A stretch of DNA of 64,000 nucleotides, taken from contig MSED01000003.1 in assembly GCA_002099365.1 (NCBI GenBank), positions 2,852,001-2,916,000 on the forward strand, in the 5' to 3' direction. The stretch is from Phialophora verrucosa (Eukaryota > Ascomycota > Eurotiomycetes > Chaetothyriales > Herpotrichiellaceae). Of the stretch, positions 1 through 10,949 are shown in pieces. The stretch's first letter is position 1. Every line of letters starts with the position of its first letter. The translations under genes and the position numbers were made by a program. The notes under the pieces are model-generated. The model saw nothing but the letters and a program-made list of their open reading frames with translations, was not told the origin of the DNA and ran no database searches.

Positions 1-795
1 CGAGTCGCAAATGAGTTGTCAATGGCATCCTTGATGTGGACAATGTTGAAACCGCCATCGTGTCTCTCTCGGTGAGTGATGACACCAACACGGCCCATGT
101 TACGACCACCAGTAACCATAGCGATCACACCAGTGTCGAATCGGATGAAGTCGGTAATCTTTCCAGTGCTGAGGTCGAGTTTGACAGTGTCGTTCACCTT
201 GATGGCCGGGTCAGGGTATCGGATCCTATTAATCCACATCAGCATTTCTGTCTTCTCTTTCCGACCACAGCTTGGTCCAACGGCTGATAGATGCGACTTA
301 CGTGCGAGCATCATGCGTAACCAAGTATGGGATTCCTCCTCTGCCGACCTGCACTCTCTTGACCTTGCCGAGTTTGTATTCTGCCTCAGCTTGTTCGATA
401 CGGTGAATAGCAAAGCGCCCCTTGGTGTCGTAGACCAGGCGGAAGTGCTCTCCAGTCTTCTCAATCGAGATGACATCCATGTATCCAGCAGGGTAGGTGA
501 TGTCGGTGCGGACCTTGCCATCGACCTTGATGAGACGCTGCATCAAGATGGCTCTCGTCTCACGGTTGTTCAGAGAATACTTGAGACGATTTCTGAGGAA
601 GACGATCAAAGGGAGGCAGTCGCGGCTTTTCTGTACGGTTTCTGTTAGCCATTGCAACCAGTGCGCGCAATATCGAGGAAGACGAACGTGAGGGCCAGGG
701 GACGCCTTCGGGGCATAGGCGCCCGAGAGCTTGTCCAAAAGCCAGTGCGAAGGCGCACTGAGGCGCTTCTGATGTTTCTTCGGACCGCGACCCAT
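1..795 (-). CDS. RPS4: 40S ribosomal protein S4 (3' end cut by window edge)
   Basis: Encodes the eS4 protein of the small ribosomal subunit. Exons on the minus strand are 795-688, 630-302 and 225 to beyond base 1. The start MGRGPKKHQKRL is the family N terminus. The body carries the S4/KOW-type sequence, including the family stretches RDCLPLIVFLRNRLKY and GRGGIPYLVTHD, and the last visible residues read DGGFNIVHIKDAIDNSF. About 60 C-terminal residues lie outside the window. Introns are 57 nt (631-687) and 76 nt (226-301; donor GTAAGT, acceptor TAG). The first intron is a multiple of three and has no stop, so retaining it would add 19 residues; known S4 proteins join PGPH directly to K/L-S/L-R, which supports removal. 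Identity is certain from conservation; exon edges are inferred by hand. Confidence 0.96.
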
Positions 796-1142
796 TTTGA
801 TCTGTTACTGTGTGGTGGTGGAAGAATGAACGATCGCAAGACGGATCTTAGAAAACAAGTGAATTCGCAGCCGCACTTTCGATTTGGCAAAGTGGGCTAG
901 TCCCTAAGTGGTTAGACATGCCAAGATTTTTCTACCGTGCGGATTCGAAAGAAGTTCAGTGTGTCATTTGAAATTTCACCATGAACGCGAGGATTCAGCA
1001 CCTTGCAAGATCGTTAATGCGATTCTGCGGCCCCAGCACTAATTGAATCTAGACGTATGTAAATTCGTCGACTGCTTCTCAGCATCTCGACTACAGTAGC
1101 TTGAATAGCAGAAATCGTCCCGTCAATCAGCATCGCCGCGGA
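796..1142. other. Intergenic, RPS4 upstream region
   Basis: This stretch lies between the RPS4 start and the 3' end of the dehydrogenase gene. It should hold the RPS4 promoter. I see no convincing ribosomal-protein promoter box and no ORF of note. Confidence 0.5.
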
Positions 1143-2358
1143 TCATAGCAAGCCCTGGATAATGGCAGCCTCCGCGTTCAAGATGGACGACCCTGCCGCA
1201 CCGATGACCGTGTTGTGGCTGAGGGCCGCGAATCTGATATCAAAATGGGACCCCTTCGCCGCTTCACGGACCCTACCGACACTGACAGCATAACCACCTG
1301 AAATATCTCTATCAAGTCGCGGCTGCGGCCGATCTGGCTCGTCGAAGACCACAATAGCGTTCGCGGGCGCTGATGGGCACCCCAGCTTTTGTGCTTCTGC
1401 CACGTACTCCCTCATTGCTGCCTTGACTTGCTCTGCGCTCGGTGGCGGTCTCTGCTTGAATCTTAATGATACGAATGCCATGTGTCCATCAGTGACCCCG
1501 ACTCTGGTGCACGTGGCACCCACGGTCAAGCCTGACTGCTCCTCGAATGCTGTGGCTTCTGAGTTTATCGAGCCGAGGATCTTCTGGGCTTCGGTCTCAA
1601 GCTTATCTTCTTCTCCAGCAATATATGGAATGACATTGTCGAAGATATCCATACTGGCGACGCCTGGATAACCCGCACCGGAAACGGCTTGTTCTGTGAA
1701 CACTTCGACATCCTCGACGGGTCCGAACCTGGCCTGAAGCGCTGCAAACGGGATAACGATACCAATGACTGCACAATTCGAGTTGCACACAAGGAAGCCT
1801 TTCTTGAGCCCAAAGTGTTGACGTTGATGGGGTATTAACGCCAGATGCGACAGGTTGACCGTAGGCACAACCAGCGGTACCTTTTCATGTCGTCTGTAGT
1901 TCTTTGCGTTCGAGAACACGGGGATCTCAGCCCTCATGAACTCCATTTCTGTGGGAAGTTAGTGTGAGCCTGTGCCTGCAGAGTATAGACAGAAGTGTGC
2001 CCCATACCGACTTCTCCCGCCACGTCGCTATCTAGACCCGAGAAGACTAAATCACAATCCTGGAAGTTCTCGGCTTTGCATTCCCTAACCACGAGACCAG
2101 CGAGCTCTGAAGACATCGGTCTTGCTTGCTTCCATCTCACGGCATCACTGTAAGCCTTTCCAGCAGACCTTGATGAAGCTCCAACAGCCTGTAGATGGAG
2201 CGTAGGATGATCGGCCAGAAGAAGAATGAATCTCTGCCCCACAGAACCTGATGGCAATGTCAGTTCCACTGAAGAGATATAGATGCTAATAGATGCCACG
2301 TACCTGTGGCTCCGAGTACGCCGCACTTCCTCTTTGTCTGTGACGTGGCCGCTACCAT
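1143..2358 (-). CDS. HOM2: Aspartate-semialdehyde dehydrogenase
   Basis: Catalyses NADPH-dependent reduction of aspartyl-4-phosphate to aspartate semialdehyde, the branch step to threonine, methionine and isoleucine, in the cytosol. Exons are 2358-2304, 2247-2008 and 1948-1143, giving 366 aa, the usual fungal length. The N terminus carries the Rossmann signature GVLGATGSVGQRF, split by the first intron. The active-site Cys is C157 in NSNCAVIG, and the C-terminal AALSHNTVIGAAG segment is typical of the fungal enzyme. The second intron (1949-2007) splits the codon for E99, just before MEFMRAEIPVFSNAKNYRR. A perfect Gcn4/CpcA-type site lies about 210 bp upstream. Nothing is missing. The yeast-style symbol is given by family. 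Confidence 0.96.
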
Positions 2359-4280
2359 GCTGACTGTGTGGTCGTGTTGAGGCGAACAAACTGGATCCGC
2401 AGGGACTCGAAGGACAAGTCCGGTAAGACAAGGTCAACTCGAGTTTTAGATGGTAAAGCGTATGATCCTATCCAAGGAAGCTTTTGCTCCGTGACAATTG
2501 ATTTTAAAGAGTCGAAACAGTTGAGATGTGTAGAATCGCACACAGATTTCTCAGTAAAGTTTGCATTGAGTCACTCGAGATCAAAATGTGGCGGTGTATT
2601 TTTGTAAAGTCGATCGGTTTATGCGGCCATTTCGCTTCGGGTATGGCTCCCGGCTGGGCGCGCCGCCGCTTTTCACGGCTATGAAGGGCCCCATCTCCCA
2701 CTTCATCCCTCTCACCCTCTTCCAACCCGATTGTTGCTTTCTCCCCTCTGCGAGTATTCGCCTTGACGTACATGTATGTAATTTGTCATGCCTCACTGTA
2801 ATATACTGGAGGCAGTTGAAACCCGCCCCTACTATTGTAAGTGGATGGTGCTGGTCTTGAAGTATTCTCACTCGTCTCGGCTAGGCGGGTAAGCGAGCAT
2901 GCTTACAACCGTCGGCGTCAACAACCAAAACAAGCAACAGTATGCCCCTCAATGCTATGCTCACACAATCGCCTTCTCTTGCCAGCACCGTCTCAAGGTG
3001 CCCCTTCCTTGAACTACTTCGCACCGCCGCGTGTACCTGCGGCAGGCAGCAGCCCCTGTGTAAATGTGTTCGAATGCCTCGATACATCTTTAGTGCTGTT
3101 GGTTCGCGGTTACGAATGGTCGTTTCGTGCCGTTGCACGAACCACGTGTGTCTTAGAGGCATGTATGCCCGTTTGCTAAGATGCTTTGATTATGTGTCCG
3201 TTCAATTGCATAAAATACCAGTCTATCGTTCATTGGTGATGTACTGTCCCTCTTCCTTCTCAACTGCAGGTGCTACCAGGAGTGCCAGAGCACTCTTTTA
3301 CTGGGGCTTCCGCGCTCATGCTCAGGGGATTTTGTTTCCAGCCAATCAGCAACCTGCTGTGCAACCGTCTAGGGACTTTGCCAGCCTCGCGCAACCTTTG
3401 CTCGGAATATTTATGTGAACACTCCATCTGCCCCAGCACACTACTGAGGAGTGCGAATTGAGGGGACCTACTAAGCCGAGGCCGCGGGTTCGGGAATGGC
3501 CCATCAATAATTTTACGGAGTAGCAGATATGTAGACTTAGAGCGAGTGTAAGCCCCCGTAGGGGTAGAACTTCGTGGCTTTCTCCGAGGCGGATAAAAAT
3601 GCCACCAACCTGGCGTGGACGGTTGGCATCGCTCAGAGATGAGAAGGATACCCGAGGTTAAATCAAGTTGAATCTTCATTGGCAATGATTTCATGACCAT
3701 GTACCGCTCGGAGATCTGCCTCGTGGGCCTTACGCTAATTCGCCTTCATGCCTTCTGCGTTGAGATGAGAGATGTTCCCCGCTTATTCATGGCGCAACGG
3801 CAAGTTCCCAGGCACGCCAGGGCGGGGAGCTCCAGCTCCCCAACCCCATTCCCCAAGTCCCATAAACTTTCCCCCACAAACTCTACTATCATCTCTTTGC
3901 TTATCACGGCAGTGTGCCTCAATCTTCCTTGGTTCATACAGCGCCGGTCATGACGCCGCGGAAGCGACCAGGCTGTACGCCATCGCTCATGGTGCGACGT
4001 GGTCCGGCTTTTTGGATTCTCACCGCTTGTTCGCCGTGTTCTCCAACACAACAATGACCTATAGAGGATTGTCGCCCAGTGTTCTCTGCCGAGGACGGTC
4101 TCCAAGTACCTCAACTTGTTCGACCCCAAGAAGGACCCCCTGTCGCCTCGTGGCTGCGTGGTAGCTGGCAGTGCAGAGGAACTATAAACTCTTGATCGGC
4201 CATGCGGGTTCATTTGTAACTCCTTCGATCTCCGTCGTCTGTATCTGTGTCCACCACTCGAGCCTGCCTTGTTCTTCAGC
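2359..4280. other. Intergenic region between divergent HOM2-type and sugar-transporter genes
   Basis: About 1.9 kb with no ORF that shows conserved sequence or splice structure. It must contain two promoters. A GCGGGG at 3822-3827 fits the loose CreA consensus SYGGRG but is weak alone. The plus-strand frame at 2942-3418 and the minus-strand frame at 3260-3700 look like chance open frames. Confidence 0.5.
2567..2573 (-). promoter_or_regulatory. Gcn4/CpcA (general amino acid control) consensus site
   Basis: TGAGTCA, the reverse complement of the bZIP half-site pair TGACTCA, sits 209 bp upstream of the aspartate-semialdehyde dehydrogenase start. Amino-acid biosynthesis genes are the classic targets of this factor in fungi. 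The match is perfect, but a 7-mer can occur by chance; the evidence is position plus target type. Confidence 0.5.
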
Positions 4281-6238
4281 ATGGGTGTATTCAAGCATGG
4301 CACGGGGGGCGCGGTCGACGCGTCGCACTCCGCCAAGGCTAACACGTACAACTTTTATGTCGTCTTCTTCAGCGCGTTAGGTTCATTTACGTACGGATAC
4401 AACTCATCAATCATCGGTTCCGTCTTCGGTTTGCCCGCATTCTGGGACTATTTCGACATTTCTCTCACTGGACCAAATGCCAAGGAGGGAAACGATATAA
4501 TCGGCGGTAAGCGCAAGCATGTTCACTGGCATTGCAGACTTCTGACGGTGATGACTAGCTGCCAATGGTCTGTTCGCCGGAGGAGGCATTATCGGTGCTC
4601 TCATTGTCAACTGGATCCTCAACAGACTCGGCCGCTGCAGGTCCATTCAGATCGTTTGTACCATCTGCGTTATCTCAGCCGCGATCCAGGGAGGGGCGGC
4701 TCATGTTGCCATGTTTCTCGTTGGACGCTTCCTGAATGGCGTCGGTGTCGGTATGATGCAAGTCACTGTGCCTGCGTACATGGTCAGTCCATCGGTTTGA
4801 CTTGCAAGTTGCAACTCTACTGACGCGCGGTCTAGTCGGAGTTGTCGCCTGCAAAGCAACGAGGACGAATGACGGGTAAGCACCTTCCCCGAGTCACTTC
4901 TGTTTTGACGTCGTGCTGACTTTTTCGACAAGGCTCACACGGGGTCCTGATTGTCTGTGGCTACGTAAGTATTATACATCTGCAACCCATTCCGCTATAG
5001 TGGAAATCTGACGCGGCCTTCAGGGCTCGGCCGCATTCACAGGTCTGGGCTGCTATTTCGCAGCGCCTCAAGTGCAGTGGAGACTATGCCTCAGTCTACA
5101 GATTGTAGCGCCCCTGATCCTGCTCATTGGCTCGCCTTGGTTGCCCGAATCCCCTCGTTGGCTCATTTCGAAGAGCAAAGAGCGGCATGCGCTCGAAATT
5201 CTCCAAAAATTGCACACTCGACCAGACGATCCAACAGGCCTGGCAGCCAAGGAGGAATTCTACCAGATCTCCAAACAGATCGAGCTGGAGAATGCGACTG
5301 GTGTGCACGGAATCTGGGGCATGCTCAAGCGTGCTTCGTATCGCAAGCGAATATATTCGGGCTTGCTGGTGCAGTACGACTCGATTCCGTCGCGACTTCT
5401 GGGTTTCTGCTAACACGCTCGGTAGATGTGCCGCACAGAGCACCGGTGTGTTGGTTATTAACAACTATCAAGTCCTCCTGTACAACAATCTCGGCCTGTA
5501 CGGGTGGCTCCCTCTCCTACTTTATGCCATCTATACGTCGTGGGCCGCGTTTATGAATTGGATCAACGCCATGCTGCTCGATCGCCTTGGGCGCATTCCC
5601 ATCATCACATTCGGCTTGACAGGCTGCATTTGCATGATGATTATTGAGACTGCCATGGTGGCCACTTACGCGGGAACTAACAACAAGGGGGGCAATGCAG
5701 CGGGCGTGTTGTTCTTGTTTCTCTTTGTGACCTTTTATGGTGGCAGCCAAGACGCCAGCAGCTACGTGTACTGCAGCGAGATTTTTCCAACTGGTGTCCG
5801 AGCCCACGGGCTGGGGACTTCGATTGCAGGTCTTTTTGCATCCACGCTGCTCTATACCGAAGTCGCACCAACTGCCTTTGCCGATATTGGATGGAAGTAA
5901 GTGCCTTGGCTTTGCTCTCGTCCTCTCTATTCGCCTTTACCGCGACTGTGCTAACGAGCCGTAGATATTACCTCGTCTTTATCCTTGTTCCGGCGGCGTG
6001 CCTTCCATTCTTGTGGCGGCTCCCGGAGACCAATGGGCTCTCACTTGAAGAGATTGCTGCAAAATTTGGTGACGAAGTCGCTGTTGACCTCTCGCATCTC
6101 GACGAGGAGCGCCGGCGCGCGCTAGACGAACGCCTCATGGCAGTTGGTGTCGATATTACTGGGTCGCCGCCGAGCGAGGTCAAGGGGGAAGGCGAGACCA
6201 AGGAGACTGTCGTGGCTAAGCATCAAGAGTCTGCTTGA
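4281..6238 (+). CDS. MFS sugar transporter (lactose-permease-like)
   Basis: A predicted plasma-membrane proton-coupled sugar transporter of the major facilitator superfamily. Seven exons (4281-4506, 4559-4782, 4836-4875, 4933-4964, 5024-5373, 5426-5896, 5965-6238) give 538 aa. Family landmarks are SFTYGYNSSIIGSVFG in helix 1, VGRFLNGVGVGMM and VPAYMSELSPAKQRGRMTG in the N half, the central PESPRWLISKSKERHA motif, QSTGVLVINNYQ in helix 7, LLDRLGRIPIITFGL between helices 8 and 9, and YCSEIFPTGVRAHG near helix 10. Two micro-exons of 40 and 32 nt lie in the highly conserved helix-4/5 region. The C-terminal tail ends in a charged segment after PETNGLSLEEI. Substrate cannot be read from sequence; lactose, cellobiose or hexose are all possible. 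The ATG was preferred to an upstream TTG in the same frame. Confidence 0.92.
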
Positions 6239-7370
6239 AGTGACGGCACGCTGGCATCCGAAGGGCACAATATACCACGCCGTGTTACTAGAGCGAAGGA
6301 GAAAACGTTTGGTAGACACGCTTGAATGCAGAATGCCGTATTTTGTTCCGGGCGCCTAAACCTGATCTAAGACTGCTTGTTACTGTCTGCTGTGGGAATC
6401 TATACCGGTACAAGTACATACTTTTCCAGCATCTGCCGGAACTTGGTTAGATAGCCATCACACGTCGAGTTTGTCGGGGGAACGCGAATCGCTGGATGAA
6501 GTCGCCGAGGAAGATTCAATATCCTGTCTCAACCCAGTTGAGGCGACAGATGAGACCATTCATGACCACGACGCGTGGCACCCACGTGTTGAGATGGGCC
6601 AGGACCAGAGACCAGTGCCAACCAGACCCACTGACCAAATGGTGGCCTTAGCCTATTGACCCGACAGCTCTGCCCGTTGGGGAAGGACTAGGAGACTGAC
6701 ATTGCCGTCGAGGGAAGATAAACCCCCCTCTACAAAAGCGGCGGCACTGACCGCCAGATTCGGCGGGAAATTCCCCTGCAGCCAGCGTTGAGTTGTAATG
6801 ACAGTCAAAAGAATTTGTGGCGGACTTGGCGGACTTGGCGGACTTTTGTGGCGCACACATGTTCTTCCTGCACTTGCCATGAGGCTGCATGGCTTTCTGT
6901 CAAATAGACCAACATCGTAGCATTTGGCCTCAGTCGCCCGACGCGGAGTCCTGGGCTTTGGGGTGTAGCAAGGCACCAGGGAATCTTGAGAGGGGAATCA
7001 TTAGTTCGGCTGTTTGGAACAAGAACGGATCGAACCCTCTCGGCTTTCTGTGTACCAGGACGACTCAAGCCACCTCATGATTCCTCCTCTTCGGCAGACA
7101 GCTGCGTAGCGACCATGCAAGGCACAACCCCCGAGTTCGGCTTTCTACCCCCCACAAGAAGGCGGATTTTCCAATCGGCTCGGAGTTCCTCCACGCTGCG
7201 GTGGTTCTCATTGGGAGAAGCAACTACCTCTTCGGGATGGTGAGACACATTCTTCCATCTCAATGGAGGACCCTGGATCTCCTTCGATATGCGACATCTC
7301 CCCAACCTTGCTACGGTACCTCCCTCGGGAGCTTGGGCAGTTGTTCAGCCATTAATGGGGCTATTTATTC
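6239..7370. other. Intergenic region with a 9-bp triple repeat
   Basis: There is no supported gene. A short plus-strand frame from ATG 7115 (MQGTTPEFGFLPPTRRR) could be the N-terminal remnant of the regulator-like locus that follows, but this is a guess. A three-copy 9-bp direct repeat lies at 6829-6855. Confidence 0.4.
6829..6855 (+). repeat. Three direct copies of GGCGGACTT
   Basis: Perfect tandem copies at 6829-6837, 6838-6846 and 6847-6855. No gene overlaps. Likely a simple microsatellite-like expansion. Confidence 0.85.
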
Positions 7371-9213
7371 ATGCCTGATATCATCAAGATGTCGATCTCT
7401 CCAGCACCGGTTTGGATGGTCCAGTTGTGTTCCGCAATGGCACCACTTCCCCTCTGCTTCATTGTCTCCAGACCAACGGCGTTATCAAAGGCAGACCAGC
7501 AACGTCAGCGTTTCAGAGCTCTTTCGCACGCCGCGATTGTGTCACACACGCGCCGAAATCTACGATCTAGTGAGTGGTCTCGAGTTAAGGCCACTGAAGG
7601 CACGGAGAGGTCCACCCGGCCGCCGACACTCACTCAGCACCGAGTCAACACCTGTCAGAGTGAGAATAGCGATGCTCACATGCCTAGACGCAAGCCACAT
7701 TATACCAAAGTCTCATGCCTAGATTGTTGCGCCTCAATCTCTTCTCATGATGTTCGGGATGCTCCTTGGTCGAAGTTGACGCTCTATGAGCAATTGGATC
7801 CATTCTTGACCCCAGCGTTACCATTGTGTCGCCACGAGCGTAATATTCTTCACCATTGTGAGGCTCTTGAGCTCAAAGTCGCGAAGTGGGTGACTAACGA
7901 TCAGCAAGATTTGCTTACTACTCCTGCTTACATATATGGCACTCAATCGGGGGCGTTGTACTGCCCTGTAAGGGACATGAATGTGCCCCAGATTCAGCTC
8001 AATCGTCTCTGGGTGCAATGGACGTTGCTTTATGCCGAAAGGTTTACCATTCCCGTTGATTCTCACAAGGCCGTGGTGTTTCTCGCCCGCCGAGCCAAAA
8101 TATATGCTTACATCAACGAGCTAATAGCTGACTCCGTCACTCGTCTCTCGGACACCACCATAACAGGGCTTGCCTTCGGAAGTCTGATAGAGTGGCAAGT
8201 CGATTCACTCTACCTTGCACGCTAACACCTGGCATTCGTGCGACATACTCTCCTTCCACAACGCGACGCAACCCAGGCATTGTCCTTCTTCACTGGCTTT
8301 TGTGCTTATGTCTGTCTGCTATGGGTCGGCCTTGGAATTCATGCTTTTATAAGCCTTCAGATATTGACGGCGGCCATTGAAAGATTTCTTAGAATCCAGT
8401 CGGGCATGCAACAACACGCAATAGGCTTGCCGCTGAACAGCCTTGAGCACACCAAATCGTCACTAGCGAGACGAGAATCCGAGCTTTTAGAGTCACAATG
8501 AAGATATGTGACAAGCTGTGACCGAACATTTGGCACCTCGTCCACTTTGCGAGGCTTCCAGGTGCTGCAGGATCCAGAAGATATGGCGCTTTCTTCCCAC
8601 CAGCTGTTATTGCTTTGGATTGTGAATAAGCTACTCTTCGAGCTCCGAGATGATCCCGAGATGTCGGCGGAATTCTTGGACACATTGTATCGATACATCG
8701 AATCACATGGTAATCCATCGCCCTTCGTTTCGGTGACCGCTCAAAGGAATGCGTCTGCGCTTGGCTCAGGGTTGAAGGCATTTACTATTATCGCGATCGT
8801 CAGTCATATTTCTGGCTCCTACTGGCCTAACGCAAATCCCGAGGCTGTTGACTGGAACTCTGAGATGCAGGTGCAGGAAGACAGACCGCTCCTTCGCTTC
8901 TGGGAGGACGTCGACATGGGTAAGAACCTTCGAGGAGTGTGGACAATATCCTCGCTTCGAATCATTCACCCAGCGGGCTACACCGCTAACCTCTGCGACA
9001 GTGGAACTTCTTCAATTCTTGTCTGAAAGGAGCGGATACAGGATAGCACAGCAGCTCTCCGCCTGGCTCATCGGGCCACAACCTGATGATACCATTGCTG
9101 TGTTCAGTGATATCGAGCTGGAGGCATTTGGCAACGAGATGAGGTGTTCGTGGCTAGAGCAGGCCAACTCGAGGACTGCTCAAACTAGAATACCTCGATC
9201 TGAAGGAGCTTGA
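7371..9213 (+). pseudogene. Regulator-like (fungal DUF3468-type) locus with in-frame stops; possible pseudogene
   Basis: One reading frame stays protein-like across about 1.5 kb but is broken by TAA at 8223-8225 and TGA at 8499-8501. Before the first stop it contains LDPFLTPALPLCRHERNILHH and GLAFGSLIEWQVDSLYLAR, and directly after it HLAFVRHTLLPQRD. That order resembles the C-terminal domain of fungal Zn2Cys6-associated DUF3468/tachykinin-family proteins (LLHH motif, then a helix reading roughly 'aRvHl.gm..ll..RgG'). A canonical intron (8920-9001, GTAAGA to ACAG) then joins the frame to VELLQFLSERSGYRIAQQL. Weak introns (8204-8276 and about 8491-8560, both with poor GTC donors) could remove each stop, so it may instead be an expressed gene. 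No zinc cluster is visible upstream. Family assignment is from remembered patterns only. Confidence 0.4.
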
Positions 9214-9415
9214 TGTATATCTTGCACTGTCGTGCCCCTCCACTAGTCAGGCGTGCAGGATTACCCCTGTCATGCGGAAGCGGGTAGTGTTTCGGCTCCA
9301 GTCTCGATCCTTACCCAGCGAGGCTGTGCCAGGCAGCCCAGCCACTCTTCATCGAACCCCAAGTGGCCTTTCCCATTCAACATTGATCACTCTCTTCTAT
9401 CGTATCTAGCCGTCG

Positions 9416-10480
9416 ATGATTGACCATTGGAACGACATCCAGCATCACGTCGGCTCGTGCTTTGTGCTCCAAGCAGAGCGTATGATGCCTACAACAATGT
9501 CTATTCAAACCAACCGCGATGTCGAACGGGCAACCATACCCATTAACTTCAGCCAACGTCCCGCGTTGCCCAATTCCCTGATCTTATGCTCAGCCCGACT
9601 AAGGCAGTCATTCCGGGGTTTCAACCACACTTTTACTCTTGTTCAAGTCGTCAAGTTTTCCGTCGGCGGACTGGTTGGCATACTCAGTCTCGTGTGCGCG
9701 TGGTGGGCCCTCGACCTGGCAATGTGGACTTCCGTCAAGGACTTCCGCGAAGACTGTCGCGAGCAGCTTCAAATCTTCAACATCACATCTGCAAACTGCC
9801 GGGACGTGCTGAGTCGGCCGTTGCGCGAACCGCCCACATGGCGCGGCTATCTCGAAAGGGCTGCCGGAACATTCTCGACGAGGTCCACCTTCAAGTATGC
9901 AGCGCTGGAAGGAGACATTGCGCATGTGCGTGGTGTCCCGCTGCTACAACGGCAACCGGCCCCCTGTCCGGCTAAGCCACGCCGTGAAAGGCTGGACGAG
10001 ACTCGGGACGAACTATTCGAGCCCCTACCCGTAGGCATCAGCATGCAGGGCGATGCAGCCATTATGTACGGGGCGGACGAGGACGGTGATCCCCCGTCCC
10101 GGTCCCCACTTTATGAGGCGCGGCAGGAAGCACATGATGAGCTTTGCGAATGGTTCGAACTCAACTGTCTGTGCGATGTGTGGTTGAATACGACAATTAT
10201 CCGCACTATCCAGGATATCAAGACCGACGCGAATCCCGACCCAGGGAGGGAACCTGAAGCCTTTGAGGAGCCGTCTGCATTGATGCTGCCAAGCGTGCGA
10301 TCACCATGGCGGCAACTATGCGTTTACCCCTCCGTGGTAGATCCGGTAGCGGGTAAGAGCTGGATCGGAGTCCTGGCCGAGTATGGAACTGTCCTGGCAT
10401 GGACATTTATCCCGATTTCCTTCGGTCATGAGGTGATATATGGTGGCTTCGCGAGGAAGACAAGATGGAAGTGGCGATGA
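9416..10480 (+). CDS. Fungal membrane protein of unknown function
   Basis: A single exon of 354 aa; an internal start pair (MM at residues 23-24, ATG 9482) may be the true start. There are two likely membrane helices: about residues 78-99 (VVKFSVGGLVGILSLVCAWWAL) and about 316-339 near the C terminus (GVLAEYGTVLAWTFIPISFG). Between them is a hydrophilic loop of more than 200 residues that begins with WTSVKDFREDCREQLQ and carries an N-glycosylation sequon (NIT), acidic patches and DELCEWFELNCLCDVW. The pattern 'helix, W.s.kDF.e.Cre, N-x-T-x-x-x-C' recalls a recurrent family of uncharacterised filamentous-fungal membrane proteins. I cannot assign a function. It follows the degenerate regulator-like locus by about 200 bp on the same strand. 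Confidence 0.7.
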   Translation: MIDHWNDIQHHVGSCFVLQAERMMPTTMSIQTNRDVERATIPINFSQRPALPNSLILCSARLRQSFRGFNHTFTLVQVVKFSVGGLVGILSLVCAWWALDLAMWTSVKDFREDCREQLQIFNITSANCRDVLSRPLREPPTWRGYLERAAGTFSTRSTFKYAALEGDIAHVRGVPLLQRQPAPCPAKPRRERLDETRDELFEPLPVGISMQGDAAIMYGADEDGDPPSRSPLYEARQEAHDELCEWFELNCLCDVWLNTTIIRTIQDIKTDANPDPGREPEAFEEPSALMLPSVRSPWRQLCVYPSVVDPVAGKSWIGVLAEYGTVLAWTFIPISFGHEVIYGGFARKTRWKWR

Positions 10481-10949
10481 CTATTTGGATGTTCAAGTAT
10501 CTGTCGGCTTGGAGATCTAAGTAGGGTTGCCTGGGATGTTGTCATGAACGGGCTGTTCAGACGAGTATACAAACTAAGAGGTCTTGAATCCGGCATGAAT
10601 TGCTCGGATTTCTCAGTCTTTTTGGGCGATCCCCAGGGGCTGTGGACCTCTTCTTGACAGATATCCTTGATCTTGTTTCCACATAAGTCGGGCACTGGAC
10701 CCGTTTCAGCACACTCTCGTGTAAGAGGAGCTGTATATGGGACCTGCGGCAGTTCTATACTCCCATTCGAACTGTTTGAATCCGACGTGCTGGATCCATC
10801 CCTCGCTTGTGACTACTTCATACCGACGGTCAAGCTCGACAAGAGGGGCCATCCGTGCGTCAAGGTAGAGGGGATGACCACTGCGACAGCTGAATCGATC
10901 AGGAATAGTCCAAGCATGCTCACAGATTGAGCAGAAAGCGATCGACCTT
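10481..10949. other. Intergenic region between convergent genes
   Basis: 3' flanks of the membrane-protein gene (plus) and of GPI18 (minus). Short open frames here have no conserved content. Nothing else seen. Confidence 0.5.

Noticed and set aside
895..960. tRNA-like words (AGTGGTTAGA and GGATTCGAAA) upstream of RPS4
   Set aside because: The spacing and the surrounding bases do not form an acceptor stem, an anticodon stem or a T stem; no cloverleaf can be drawn.
2942..3418. 158-codon open frame on the plus strand
   Set aside because: Composition is random-like (Cys/Arg/Leu-rich), with no conserved motif or sensible neighbours; treated as a chance frame.
3822..3827. CreA-type carbon-repression site before the sugar transporter
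   Set aside because: Only one clear SYGGRG match, a six-base loose consensus expected by chance in 1.9 kb.
7020..7050. Reverse-strand GGGTTCGATCC resembling a tRNA box B
   Set aside because: The T-stem arms do not pair and no box A lies at the right distance.
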